Below, piece by piece: positions 54,856-63,880 of a stretch of 64,000 bases of DNA (positions within the stretch are counted from its first letter, which is position 1; the number at the start of each line of letters is the position of its first letter). Source of the DNA: Coralloluteibacterium thermophilum (GTDB lineage: Bacteria > Pseudomonadota > Gammaproteobacteria > Xanthomonadales > Xanthomonadaceae); NCBI RefSeq assembly GCF_042654365.1, contig NZ_JBHSGG010000031.1:13506-77505 (forward strand). The letters are read 5' to 3'. The translations under genes were made by a program, and so were the position numbers. Below the pieces are notes generated by a model, which was not told the DNA's origin, made no database searches, and saw nothing but the letters and a program-made list of their open reading frames with translations.

Positions 54856-56877
54856 TCAGCGGGCCTCCGGCACCGGCGAGAGCGGCACCGCGTCGTCGTG
54901 GGGAGCGTCCGGCAGCGAGAGCGGCTCGGCGCCCACCGGCACCGCCGGCGGGGTGGCGCGCAGGTAGTCGCGCATCAGTGCGTCGAGGTCGGCCACGCCG
55001 TCGATGCGCTGCTGGCTGCGGATCCAGTCGTAGCGCGGCGCCGTCTCGCGCAGGGCCTCGCGCGCGTTGCGGATGATGGTCGGGCGGATGAACACCATCA
55101 GGTTGGTCTGGTTGCGCTGCCGGCCCTTGCTGCGGAACAGCGCGCCCACGCCGGGGATGTCGCCCAGGCCCGGCACCTTGTCGGTGGAGACCCGCTCGTT
55201 CTGGTCCAGCAGGCCGCCGAGCACCACGATGTCGCCGTCGTCGACCAGCACCGTCGTCTCGATCTCGCGCTTGTTGAGGATGAGCTCGCCGTAGTTCTCG
55301 CTCACCGGGCCGGCGATGGCCGAGACCTCCTGGCGCAGGAACAGGGTGATGCCGCCCCCGCTGTTGATCTGCGGCTTGACCTCGAGCTGGATGCCCACGT
55401 CCTGGCGCTGGATGGTGCGGAAGGGGTTGCTGTTGGAGTCGCCCAGCACCTCGCCGGTGGTCAGCGGCACTTCCTGGCCGACCAGGATGCGCGCCTCCTC
55501 GTTGTCCAGGGTCAGGATCGACGGCGTGGAGAGCAGGTTGGAGGCGGTGTCGCTCTTGACCGCGTTGATGATCACGCCGAACAGGGTGTCGCCGTTGCGG
55601 CCGCCGAAGCCGAGCAGGCCGCCGCTGGTGCCCGCGAGCGACTGCAGCGCGGCCTGGCGCAGGGCCGAGGCGGCGTCGGCGTCGCCGGGGAAGATGTCGT
55701 TCGCGGCGGCCGCGCCCGCCAGACCGAGGATGGGCGGCGCGCCGGCGGAGTAGTTGGAGGCGCTGAAGCCCTTGTCGCCGCCGATGGCGTACTGCACGCC
55801 GAGGCGCCGCGCGATGTCGTCCGAGACCTCGACCACGATGGCCTCGACCAGCACCTGCTCGCGGCGGGTGTCGAGCTGGCGGATCACCTCCATCAGGGTC
55901 CGCTGGGTGTCCGGCGCGGCGTTGATGATCAGTGCGTTGGCGCCGGGGTAGCGGGCGATGACCGCACGGCGCGCGGGGTCGGGCGCCACCACTTCCGCCG
56001 CCTCGCCCTGGGCCTGCTGCGCGGCCCCCGGCTGCTGCGGCTGCCCGACGATCTGCTGCAGGACGGGAAGCAACTGCTCGGCGTTGGCGTGCTGCAGACG
56101 TACCACGCGCACGTCCCCGGTCGCCTCGGCGCGCTGGTCGAGGTCGGCCACGACCTGCGCCATGCGGCGCACCGTGGCGGCGTCGCCGCGGAGGATCACC
56201 GCATTGCTGCTCTCGACCGGGATCACCGTGAGGGTGCCGCCGCCCTCGCGGATGCCGAGCATGCCGTTGACGACCCCGGCGATCTCGCGTGCGCTGCTGT
56301 TGCGCAGGCCGACGGTCTCGACCGCGGCGCGGTCGTTGTCGAGCTGGGCGAGCACGTCGCGGACGCGGCGCAGGTTGTCGGCGTAGTCCGCGACCAGCAG
56401 GGTGTTGCCCGCCGCGGTCGGCACGACCACGCCGCCGCGGCCGACCAGCGGCTTGATGGTGTCGGCCGCGGTGCGCGCGTCGATGCTGGCCAGGCGGAAG
56501 ACCTCGGTGCGGAAGCCGGCCTCGCCGCCCAGCACGCCGGGCTGCTGCGCGGCGGTGTCGTCGGGAACGATGCGGTAGGTGCCTGCGCCGGCCGGCACCG
56601 CGACCAGGCCGTTGGCGCGCAGCGTAGCGACCAGGATCGCCAGCAGTTCGGAAGGTGGAAGCGGCTCGTTGCTGCTGATGGTCACCGTCCCCTGCACCCG
56701 GGGATCGATGATGAAGGTGCTGCCGGTGGCGCGCGCGACGTCTTGGATGAAGGCGCGCACGTCGGCGTTCTGGAGGTTGAGCACGGTGCCGCCCGCGGCG
56801 TCCTGCGCCGGTGCGGAGGGCGCCGTGGCGAAGGCGGCGGCGAAGAGCAGCAGGGCGGGAAGGCGGTACGCGTTCAA
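54856..56877 (-). CDS. gspD: type II secretion system secretin D
   Basis: This 673-residue outer-membrane channel has a signal peptide (about 22 residues, ending APSAPA). N0-N3 domains follow with ADVRAFIQDVARATGSTFIIDP and repeated N1-N3 motifs, then the secretin domain with VPLTTGE and DIVVLGGLLDQNE. A C-terminal S-domain-like tail follows. No ATG fits; the TTG at 56877 overlapping the gspC TGA (TTGA) gives the correct signal peptide. An insert rich in Gln/Ala (about 275-295) lies within N3. Confidence 0.93.
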   Translation of the reverse strand: MNAYRLPALLLFAAAFATAPSAPAQDAAGGTVLNLQNADVRAFIQDVARATGSTFIIDPRVQGTVTISSNEPLPPSELLAILVATLRANGLVAVPAGAGTYRIVPDDTAAQQPGVLGGEAGFRTEVFRLASIDARTAADTIKPLVGRGGVVVPTAAGNTLLVADYADNLRRVRDVLAQLDNDRAAVETVGLRNSSAREIAGVVNGMLGIREGGGTLTVIPVESSNAVILRGDAATVRRMAQVVADLDQRAEATGDVRVVRLQHANAEQLLPVLQQIVGQPQQPGAAQQAQGEAAEVVAPDPARRAVIARYPGANALIINAAPDTQRTLMEVIRQLDTRREQVLVEAIVVEVSDDIARRLGVQYAIGGDKGFSASNYSAGAPPILGLAGAAAANDIFPGDADAASALRQAALQSLAGTSGGLLGFGGRNGDTLFGVIINAVKSDTASNLLSTPSILTLDNEEARILVGQEVPLTTGEVLGDSNSNPFRTIQRQDVGIQLEVKPQINSGGGITLFLRQEVSAIAGPVSENYGELILNKREIETTVLVDDGDIVVLGGLLDQNERVSTDKVPGLGDIPGVGALFRSKGRQRNQTNLMVFIRPTIIRNAREALRETAPRYDWIRSQQRIDGVADLDALMRDYLRATPPAVPVGAEPLSLPDAPHDDAVPLSPVPEAR

Positions 56878-57704
56878 GGCGTGTCGGGGTCCAGCGTGAT
56901 GGTGTGGGTCGCGTCGCCGCGACGGATCGTGAGCGTGGCGGCGCCGCGGCCGGCCAGCTCCTGTTCGAGTTCGGCCAGGCGTTCCGGGTCCAGGGTGTTG
57001 CCGTTGACCGCGAGCAGCACGTCCCCGGGCTGCAGGCCGGCCGCGCGGAGCAGTCCGCCGTCGCCGCGGGGAATCAGCTCGTAGCCGTCGATGCGGCCGC
57101 CCTCGCTGCGCGCGCGCAGGCCGGTCTCGGCGAGCAGGCGCTGCGGATCCACGCCGGCGCGCGACGCCGCGACCGCGGGCGTGCCGGTGGGCAGGGCGGC
57201 GGGAACGGGCAAGGGCAGGGCCGCCGTGGCCGGCAGGTCGAGCCGGCGCTCGCCGCCACCGCCGCGCAGCACCACGTGATCGGCAGCGACCCGCGCCAGC
57301 ACCAGGCCCGGGGCGACCGTGTCGCCCACCGCGTAGGCGCTCTGGCGGCCGTCCGCATCGGCGAGGATGGCGCTGCCGCCGCCGGCCGCGACCCGCACGC
57401 CGTGCAGGGTCAGGCCCGTCGGTGCCTGCGCTGCGACGGCCGTGCCTGCGGCCGGGGCGAAGGGGTCGCGCACGCCGTGCGCCGGCGCGGTCGCGGCGAG
57501 TGCGGCAGGCGCGGCGCTCCCCACGGGCCCGCCGGGGACCGCGAGCAGCCAGGCCAGGCGCGCCGCCTGCACCGCCAGCAGGGCCACGACGAGGCCTTCC
57601 AGCACGGCCGGCCATCGCCCGCGCAGCCGCTCCACGACCGCGCGGGGGCCCTCCGCCACGGCATGCGCGGCAGGCGGGACGTCGGAGCGGGGAAGGGGCA
57701 TCAC
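56874..57704 (-). CDS. gspC: type II secretion system inner-membrane protein C
   Basis: This 276-residue bitopic protein connects the platform to the secretin. A cytoplasmic N-terminus precedes a transmembrane helix at about 35-55. A Pro/Ala-rich linker and the HR domain (LTLHGVRVAAGGGSAILAD, YAVGDTVAPGLVLARV) follow. A C-terminal PDZ-like domain has LLRAAGLQPGDVLLAVNGNTLDPE. A second ATG at 57701 is equally possible. It is the first gsp gene; no strong promoter is seen just upstream. Confidence 0.93.
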   Translation of the reverse strand: MMPLPRSDVPPAAHAVAEGPRAVVERLRGRWPAVLEGLVVALLAVQAARLAWLLAVPGGPVGSAAPAALAATAPAHGVRDPFAPAAGTAVAAQAPTGLTLHGVRVAAGGGSAILADADGRQSAYAVGDTVAPGLVLARVAADHVVLRGGGGERRLDLPATAALPLPVPAALPTGTPAVAASRAGVDPQRLLAETGLRARSEGGRIDGYELIPRGDGGLLRAAGLQPGDVLLAVNGNTLDPERLAELEQELAGRGAATLTIRRGDATHTITLDPDTP

Positions 57705-57747
57705 GGGCGGCGGGAGGGACGGAATGCAGGAACGGAGAAACGCCGAC

Positions 57748-57773
57748 GACGCCCGGTCCGGGGACCGGGCGTC
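57748..57773 (-). other. 11-bp hairpin between the TonB receptor and gspC
   Basis: GACGCCCGGTC and GACCGGGCGTC pair perfectly across a 4-nt loop, followed on - by GTCGGCGTTTCT. The T-run is weak, so partial termination or mRNA processing is likelier than a full stop. Confidence 0.65.
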
Positions 57774-57807
57774 GCGGCGGGGGAAGCGCTGTCGGAGCGG
57801 AACGGAC

Positions 57808-60465
57808 TCAGAAGGCGGCGCTCAGGTTGATCGAGAACGAACGGCCGAGATCGTAGCGGTTGATGTCCACGCGCCCGCCGCCGAGTTCCTGGTACTCCTG
57901 GTACTCGGTGCCGAGGAGGTTGCGCGCCTCGAAGCTCACCGTGACCTCGGTGCCGCCGAAGTCGATGCCCTTGCGCGCGATCAGGTCGAGCATGGTGCCC
58001 GGCCTCTGGACGAAGTCGGGCTGGCCCGGCCGTCCGCGCGCCGAGATGCGCTCGCCGACGTAGGTCGCGGCCAGGGTCAGCTGGCTGCGCGAGGCCTCGT
58101 CCTCGATGCCGATCTGGACGTTGGCGATGTCCTGCGACTGCCCCTGCATCGCGCTGCCCACGCGGACGAACTGCAGTGCGTCCACCGGCTGCCCGTTGAA
58201 GCCGAGCGGATACACCACGTCGCCCGCCTTCGCCTTCACCTCGGACTTGGTGTAGGTGTAGTTGCCGCCGACGTAGAGGCGCTTCTGGCCCCACCAGTCG
58301 GCCTGGATCGGCAGGTCGAAGTAGCGTCGGAAGTCCACCTCGGCGCCGTAGAGCTCGGCGCGCGGCACGTTGATGAAGGTCTGCTGGATGGTACCGCCGG
58401 CCTCGTTGACGATGGACTCGATCGGGCGGTCGAGGTCCTTGTAGAACAGCGCCGCGGTGAACGAGCCGCCCTGGTCGAAGAAGAACTCGTAGCGGGCGTC
58501 GTAGTTGCGGATCTCGGTGTCGAAGAGGTACGGGTTGCCGATGAACAGGCGGTCGCTGTCGGTGTCCAGGTACTGCTGCGGAGCGAGTTCGCGGAACTGC
58601 GGGCGGCCGATGGTCTTGGACGCGCCGACGCGGACCTGCTGGTTCTCCGCGAAGTTCCAGGTGAGGGTGCCGGCGGGCAGGAAGTAGTCGTTCGCCAGCG
58701 GCGGTGCGGCCTGGGGCACGGCGGCGCTGAACAGGTTGTACGGCCGCACGGCCTGGGTGGCGTCCTCGTAGCGCACGCCAACCGTGCCGCGCAGGGCCGG
58801 CACGATCTCCGCCTCGGCCTGCAGGTAGGCGCCCTTGACCTTGAGCGTCGCGTCGTAGGCGGCGGCGCCGCTGGAACCCGTGGTCTCGCGCAGGGTCAGG
58901 TAGCCCTGGCTGATGTTGTAGTCCGACAGCAGGAAGTCCACGCGCTGGCGCTGCACCAGCTCCGGCAGCGGGCCGTTCAGCGCCAGGAAGCGGAATTCGC
59001 GCGACTCCGCGCTGCGGTCGTTGTCGGAGTAGGACAGGCCGCCGCTGAGGATGGCCTCGCGCTCCACCGGCAGCCTCCAGGTGACGTCGACGCCGCCGCT
59101 CACGACCTTGTCGTCCACCGTGCTGAAGCGGGTGTAGTTCTGCTCGCGCGAGGCGCTGTGCACGTAGTACTGCTCGGTGCCGGTATCGACCAGGCGGTAG
59201 CGGATGCCGCGCTCGTAGGGAGCCTGCCGGCGCGCCTTGGAGAAGCTGCCGCGCCACTCGATGGTCAGGTCGTCGTACTCGCCGAAGGAGTGCGAGCCGG
59301 CGATCTGGTTGTTGACCATGTCGCGCTCGAACCACTCGGTGTAGTCGTCGCGCACGAACTCGCCGAAGAGTTCGTCGAAGCCCTCGCGGCTGCGGGTCTC
59401 CTTGATGGTGTCGTGCACGTAGATGGTGGTCAGGTTGACCTTGTGCTGGCCCCAGTCCAGGCCGGTGCCGAGCAGCACGTTGACCTTGGCGTCGTTCTGG
59501 GTCGAGCGGAAGTCGTAGTCCGTCCGGACCTCGAGCACGTCGTTGATGTTGGCGCCTTCCTGCTGCACGCCGTTGCGGGTGTTCCACTTGTTCTCGAAGC
59601 CGGCCACCGCGATGAAGCCCATGCGGAAGGAGCCCATGTCGGCGCTGTAGCCCGCGCTACCGCCGAAGCTGACGTCGGGATCGACGCTGTCGGTCTCCTG
59701 CAGCAGGGTGAGCGGCGCGTTGACGAAGCTGCGGCCGATGCGCGCGAGCTCCTGCTGGCTGAAGAAGGCGCCGTCCACGCGGTTGCCCGTCGCGATGGCG
59801 TCGCGGAGCTCGCGCGGCATCTTGCGGGTGCCGTTGTCGTAGCCCCAGAAGTCGTCGCCGCCGCCGTAGTGCGTCAGGCCGCGCTTGCCGGTGGTCTCGG
59901 TGTTGCCGCCGGTGCCGACCGACAGGTTGAAGAAGGGCTCGTCGGGAACGGTGATGGTCTGCAGGTCGATCACGCCGCCGCCGAACTCGCCGGGGTAGCG
60001 CACGGAATAGGTCTTCTGCACCGTGATCGAGTCGAGCACGCTGCTGGGGAAGAGGTCGAGCGGCACCACGCGCTGCAGCGGCTCGGGGCTGGGCAGGGCG
60101 GAGCCGTTCAGGAGGGCCGAGGAGTAGCGCTCGCCGAGGCCGCGCACGTACACGAAGCGGCCCTGCGCGAGGCTGAGGCCGGTCACGCGGGTCAGCGCCT
60201 GCGCGGCATCGCTGTCGCCGGTGCGCTGGAAGTCCTCGCGCGTGACGAAGGACGCGATCTCGGAGGTCTGCGCCATCGGCTCGGGGATGTACTCGCCGCG
60301 CACGGTCACCGCGTCGAGCGCGCGCGCGGAGGAGCTGCTCTGCGGCGCGGTCGAGGCCGCATCCTGCGCGGTCTGCGCGAGCGCGCCCGGCGCGGCCAGC
60401 AGGCCGGTGATGGCGAGGAAGAGGGTGGAGCGAAGCGGGCCGGGGCGGGCGGCGGAAGAGGTCAT
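57808..60465 (-). CDS. TonB-dependent outer-membrane receptor
   Basis: This 885-residue receptor imports an unknown ligand. The signal peptide ends PGALA near residue 30. A TonB-box-like LDAVTVRGEY is at about 50-59. The plug domain has FVTREDFQRTGDSDAAQALTRV split over two strands, VRGLGERYSS and GEFGGGVIDLQT. A 22-strand barrel is implied by length and repeated aromatic strands, ending in LSAAF with terminal Phe. It lies between a surface lipoprotein gene and the gsp operon on the same strand. Ligand class cannot be told; the linkage suggests a partner of the lipoprotein. Confidence 0.92.
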   Translation of the reverse strand: MTSSAARPGPLRSTLFLAITGLLAAPGALAQTAQDAASTAPQSSSSARALDAVTVRGEYIPEPMAQTSEIASFVTREDFQRTGDSDAAQALTRVTGLSLAQGRFVYVRGLGERYSSALLNGSALPSPEPLQRVVPLDLFPSSVLDSITVQKTYSVRYPGEFGGGVIDLQTITVPDEPFFNLSVGTGGNTETTGKRGLTHYGGGDDFWGYDNGTRKMPRELRDAIATGNRVDGAFFSQQELARIGRSFVNAPLTLLQETDSVDPDVSFGGSAGYSADMGSFRMGFIAVAGFENKWNTRNGVQQEGANINDVLEVRTDYDFRSTQNDAKVNVLLGTGLDWGQHKVNLTTIYVHDTIKETRSREGFDELFGEFVRDDYTEWFERDMVNNQIAGSHSFGEYDDLTIEWRGSFSKARRQAPYERGIRYRLVDTGTEQYYVHSASREQNYTRFSTVDDKVVSGGVDVTWRLPVEREAILSGGLSYSDNDRSAESREFRFLALNGPLPELVQRQRVDFLLSDYNISQGYLTLRETTGSSGAAAYDATLKVKGAYLQAEAEIVPALRGTVGVRYEDATQAVRPYNLFSAAVPQAAPPLANDYFLPAGTLTWNFAENQQVRVGASKTIGRPQFRELAPQQYLDTDSDRLFIGNPYLFDTEIRNYDARYEFFFDQGGSFTAALFYKDLDRPIESIVNEAGGTIQQTFINVPRAELYGAEVDFRRYFDLPIQADWWGQKRLYVGGNYTYTKSEVKAKAGDVVYPLGFNGQPVDALQFVRVGSAMQGQSQDIANVQIGIEDEASRSQLTLAATYVGERISARGRPGQPDFVQRPGTMLDLIARKGIDFGGTEVTVSFEARNLLGTEYQEYQELGGGRVDINRYDLGRSFSINLSAAF

Positions 60466-60505
60466 TGTTCTGGCCTTGTCGTTAGGCGGAGTCGTCGCGC
60501 GCGAA

Positions 60506-60534
60506 CGGGGCTGCGGACATCGCCCGCAGCCCCG
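60506..60534 (-). other. 11-bp hairpin between the lipoprotein and receptor genes
   Basis: CGGGGCTGCGG and CCGCAGCCCCG pair across a 7-nt loop in the 83-nt intergenic gap. No T-run follows on -. Probably an mRNA-stability or attenuating hairpin. Confidence 0.62.
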
Positions 60535-60548
60535 TCGCGGATCTCACG

Positions 60549-62024
60549 TCAGTGGCACGGCGTGGCGGCGGTGAGGCCGCAGGTCCAGCCCTGCCACCAG
60601 GTGTCGCTGGCGTCGCGGACGCCGCCGATGTAGTCCACCTGCTGGAAGTAGCTGCTGACCGTGGGCAGGCCCTGGAAGGCCGGCACGGCGTTCTCGTTCG
60701 GGCCGTTGACGAAGATGTCGGTGAGCGACGAGGTGCCGTTGGGCACGTTGTTGGTGCCGGCGTTGAACAGCGCCGCGGCCTGGCCGTTGGCGTCGTCGAC
60801 GAACGGCTGCGGGCAGGCGAAGAACACCGAGTGGAACTGGCCCGTGGTGGTGGCGTCGTCCACGTCGAGGCAGCCCAGGCCGTCGCCGGTGTTGCCCTCC
60901 GCGGGGCGGGTGACGACAAGGTTGTACCACTGGGCGTTCATGCCCTGGTTCATGATGATGGCGACGCTCGAGGAGGCGCGGCCGACCATCGTGAAGTTGG
61001 CGAACTTCGGGTTCGAGGCCGGGGTGCGGTTGATGCTGCTGAACTCGGCCATGCGGTCGCCGCCGCCCGGACGCTGCAGGACGATGCCGAACTGCACCGT
61101 GCCGTTCCAGCCGGTGTCGGCGTCGAGGCTGTCGTCGTCGTTGCCGGTCAGGACCAGGTAGCGGCCGTTGACCGTGCCGCCGAACCACTCGATGCCGTCG
61201 TCCGAGCTGTTGTGCACCTGCACGTACTCGAACACCGTGCCGTTGCCGACGCCGGCGAGGGTGATGCCGTTGAGCTCGTTGTTGGGCAGGATCTCGAAGC
61301 CCGAGTGCATCACGCGCAGGTAGCGCATGCGGCCGCTGTTGTCGCCGACGGAGTTGCCGCCGTAGAAGGCGTTGGTGCCCTCGACCTGGGCCTGGCACTC
61401 GGGAGTGCCGGAGACCGTCGTGCCCGGGCAGGCGTTGATCGGCGCACGGCCGAGGACGACGAGGCCGCCCCACTGGCCCATGGAATCCTGGTTGGTCTGG
61501 CCTTCGATGCTCTGGCGGCTGGTCATGATGACCGGCTCGGTCGCGGTGCCCTCGGCGAAGATCTGCGAGCCGCGGTTGACCACGAGGTAGTCCAGCCCGG
61601 CCGAGCCGTACAGGCGCACGCCCGGCTCGATCGTCAGGATGCCCTGCTGCGCGCCCGAGGCCGGGTTGTTGGCGTCGCCGCCGCGGTCCTGGCCCACGTC
61701 GACACGGCCGCTGATGGCATAGACGGTGCCGTCGCGCTTCGGGACGGTGAGGCTGCCGGTGATGAGGGCCGGCAGCTGGCAGGCGCGCAGCGTGTTGTTG
61801 GCGATGGTGCCGACGTTGGCGAAGCCCGCGGGGCAGTCCGCGGCGGGACCGCCGGTCGGCGGCGGCGGGGCGGTCGGCGGCGGGGGCGGCGGTGCCTGGG
61901 TGGGCGGGGGCGGGAAGGCGCCTTCGCCCGGCGAGGCGACGCGGTCGGCACCGCCGCCACAGGCGGTCAGCGCGGCGACCGCGCCGAACGTCACGAGCAG
62001 CGACTTGAGGGTGTTGGAGGACAT
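60549..62024 (-). CDS. surface lipoprotein with predicted beta-helix, partner of the TonB receptor/T2SS
   Basis: In this 491-residue protein the signal ends ALTAC (lipidated Cys22). A poly-Pro linker (about 37-60) leads into a repeat-rich domain of short strands, Gly and Asn turns (for example RMRYLRVMHSGFE, NGTVFEYVQVHNSSDDGIEWFG). Such patterns suggest a right-handed parallel beta-helix. Six or more Cys occur in the mature part, with a WTCGLTAATPCH end. I know no catalytic motif for it. I recall that Caulobacter ElpS, a phosphate-starvation lipoprotein exported by T2SS, sits in a similar cluster; homology is not tested here. The ATG at 62024 follows GGAG. Confidence 0.78.
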   Translation of the reverse strand: MSSNTLKSLLVTFGAVAALTACGGGADRVASPGEGAFPPPPTQAPPPPPPTAPPPPTGGPAADCPAGFANVGTIANNTLRACQLPALITGSLTVPKRDGTVYAISGRVDVGQDRGGDANNPASGAQQGILTIEPGVRLYGSAGLDYLVVNRGSQIFAEGTATEPVIMTSRQSIEGQTNQDSMGQWGGLVVLGRAPINACPGTTVSGTPECQAQVEGTNAFYGGNSVGDNSGRMRYLRVMHSGFEILPNNELNGITLAGVGNGTVFEYVQVHNSSDDGIEWFGGTVNGRYLVLTGNDDDSLDADTGWNGTVQFGIVLQRPGGGDRMAEFSSINRTPASNPKFANFTMVGRASSSVAIIMNQGMNAQWYNLVVTRPAEGNTGDGLGCLDVDDATTTGQFHSVFFACPQPFVDDANGQAAALFNAGTNNVPNGTSSLTDIFVNGPNENAVPAFQGLPTVSSYFQQVDYIGGVRDASDTWWQGWTCGLTAATPCH

Positions 62025-62115
62025 CCAGGATCTCCGGCGTGGGTGGGAAGACGCACGGGGAGCGGCCGGAATGCATCCAGCAGGCGGCAAACGGGTGCAC
62101 CCCCCAGGCCGAGGC

Positions 62116-62160
62116 TTTGTACGGCTGGGACGTGACAGTTTTCGGACGCAGCAGTGACAG
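62116..62160 (-). promoter_or_regulatory. Pho-type promoter for the lipoprotein-receptor-T2SS cluster
   Basis: On -, CTGTCAC occurs at 62154-62160 and again at 62132-62138, exactly 22 bp (two PhoB half-site steps) apart with a degenerate half-site between. TACAAA (62116-62121) follows after 10 bp, the standard Pho box to -10 spacing. No -35 box is present. Confidence 0.68.
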
Positions 62161-62231
62161 CCGCCGGACGGCGTGACGGCCCGCGTGTCGCTGCGGTTTC
62201 GGCGATGTTTCGGGGCCGCCGGAAGGCCGGT

Positions 62232-62876
62232 CTAGCCGGCCGGGAGCACGGTCTTCTGGCGGTATGCGCAGAGGTCGCGGACCACGCAGACGGGGCACTC
62301 GGGGCGCCGCGCCTTGCACACGTAGCGGCCGTGCAGGATCAGCCAGTGGTGGGCGTCCTGGAGGTAGTCGCGGGGCACGGCCTTCATCAGCCTGTCCTCC
62401 ACGGCGCGCACGTCCTTGCCGGGCGCCAGCCCGGTACGGTTCGCCACCCGGAAGATGTGCGTGTCCACCGCCATGGTCGGCTGCCCGAAGGCGGTGTTGA
62501 GCACCACGTTGGCGGTCTTGCGGCCCACTCCGGGCAGGGCCTCCAGCGCCTCGCGCGTCTGCGGCACCTCGCCGCCGTGGCGTTCGAGCAGGATGCGGCA
62601 GGTCGCGATGACGTTCTTCGCCTTGGCGTTGAACAGGCCGATGGTCGAGATGTAACGCTTCAGGCCGTCCTCGCCCAGCGCCAGGATGGCCGCCGGCGTG
62701 TTGGCCACGGGGAACAGGCGCCGCGTGGCCTTGTTGACGCCGACGTCCGTCGCCTGGGCGGACAGGATCACCGCGACCAGCAGCTCGAACGGCGTGTCGT
62801 ACTCCAGCTCCGTGGTCGGGTTCGGGTTGAGCTCGGCCAGGCGGCGGAAGAACTCGATGCGGTCGGCAGGCTTCAT
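62232..62876 (-). CDS. nth: endonuclease III
   Basis: This 214-residue bifunctional DNA glycosylase/AP lyase removes oxidised pyrimidines. LLVAVILSAQATDVGVNKAT is near the N-terminus. The helix-hairpin-helix LPGVGRKTANVVLN has the catalytic Lys, and Asp in VDTHIFRVANR follows. Four Cys form the iron-sulfur motif C-X6-C-X2-C-X5-C in CKARRPECPVCVVRDLC. The ATG at 62876 gives family length. In many gammaproteobacteria nth follows the rnf/rsx operon. Confidence 0.96.
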   Translation of the reverse strand: MKPADRIEFFRRLAELNPNPTTELEYDTPFELLVAVILSAQATDVGVNKATRRLFPVANTPAAILALGEDGLKRYISTIGLFNAKAKNVIATCRILLERHGGEVPQTREALEALPGVGRKTANVVLNTAFGQPTMAVDTHIFRVANRTGLAPGKDVRAVEDRLMKAVPRDYLQDAHHWLILHGRYVCKARRPECPVCVVRDLCAYRQKTVLPAG

Positions 62877-62953
62877 GCGGAAGGAGCGGGCGCGGCGCCG
62901 GGCGCCGGAGAACCCGCGATGATGCCGGAGCCCGTGCCGCCGGGCGAGCGCGC

Positions 62954-63802
62954 TCAGCCCGCCGTGGACCAGTAGGCTTCGCCGCGCGCGACCACCAGGT
63001 CGGCGGCGGCGCTGCGGCCGGCCTCCTTGCGGTCGCCCTTCATGTGGTCCATGAAGCTGCCCAGCCGCGAGTTCACCAGGACGTGGCCGGCGCTGGCTCC
63101 GATGCCTTCGCCGATGTCGTACGACCGCGCGCCGCGGGCCTCCGCGCGGGCGCGTGCCGCATCGAACAGCCAGGAGTCGTGCCACTCGCGCTCGTTCCGG
63201 AAGCGGTCCTCGACGTACAGCGCGCGGAAGTCGGCCAGGAAGTCCGCGGTCGCCGGATGGCGCAGGTTGTAGGCGACGAAGCCGCATTCGGTGTGCATCG
63301 TCGTGCGGCGCAGGCAGCCGACGAAGCAGTCCTCCGGCACGAAGCCCTCCAGCGCGTCCTGGGGGAGGTCGGCGAAGAAGCGGGTGTCGGCGTCGAGCCA
63401 CAGCAGGACGTCGACCTCGCGGAGGTGCGCGGCCGCATGCAGGACCGCGAAACTCTTGTGCGCGAAGCGCACCGCGTCGAAACGGTAGTCGTGACGCAGG
63501 CGCCGGCGCAGCGGAAGCGCGATGCGACGCCCGAACACCCGCCAGGTCACCGGCGGGCGCACGTGCCCGTGCGCGGAGGGATCGTCGCGGTGGCGTGCCT
63601 TGAACGCCCGGAGTTCCGGGCTGGCTTCGAGCAGCGGACGCGCGTGGATGCGCGGGCTCGCGACGTCGCAGTCGAAGCCTTCGGTGTAGAGGTGCAGCGG
63701 GACCTGCGCCGGCCAATGGCGGTCGAAGGTCTCCAGCATGGTGCGGCCGTACTTCTCGTAACCGGCGGCGTGGCAGGTGGTGACGGCGGCGAATCGACGC
63801 AT
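62954..63802 (-). CDS. glycosyltransferase-like protein, function unassigned
   Basis: This 282-residue soluble protein begins RRFAAVTTCHAAGYEKYG and contains WLDADTRFFADLP at about residues 134-146. The DAD in it has the form of the DxD metal/nucleotide-sugar motif of GT-A enzymes. HTECGFVAYNLRHP and a Trp/Asp-rich HDSWLFDAA follow, patterns seen in sugar transferases acting on surface polysaccharides. I cannot name donor or acceptor. It lies 77 nt upstream of nth on the same strand, breaking the usual rnf-nth pairing. Confidence 0.6.
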   Translation of the reverse strand: MRRFAAVTTCHAAGYEKYGRTMLETFDRHWPAQVPLHLYTEGFDCDVASPRIHARPLLEASPELRAFKARHRDDPSAHGHVRPPVTWRVFGRRIALPLRRRLRHDYRFDAVRFAHKSFAVLHAAAHLREVDVLLWLDADTRFFADLPQDALEGFVPEDCFVGCLRRTTMHTECGFVAYNLRHPATADFLADFRALYVEDRFRNEREWHDSWLFDAARARAEARGARSYDIGEGIGASAGHVLVNSRLGSFMDHMKGDRKEAGRSAAADLVVARGEAYWSTAG

Positions 63803-63880
63803 GTGCGGGAGACAGCGGCAAGGAGCGCCACAGTCTGCGGAGGTCGACCGCGCGAGTTGTCGGAAGAATGTCGGAGCGGT

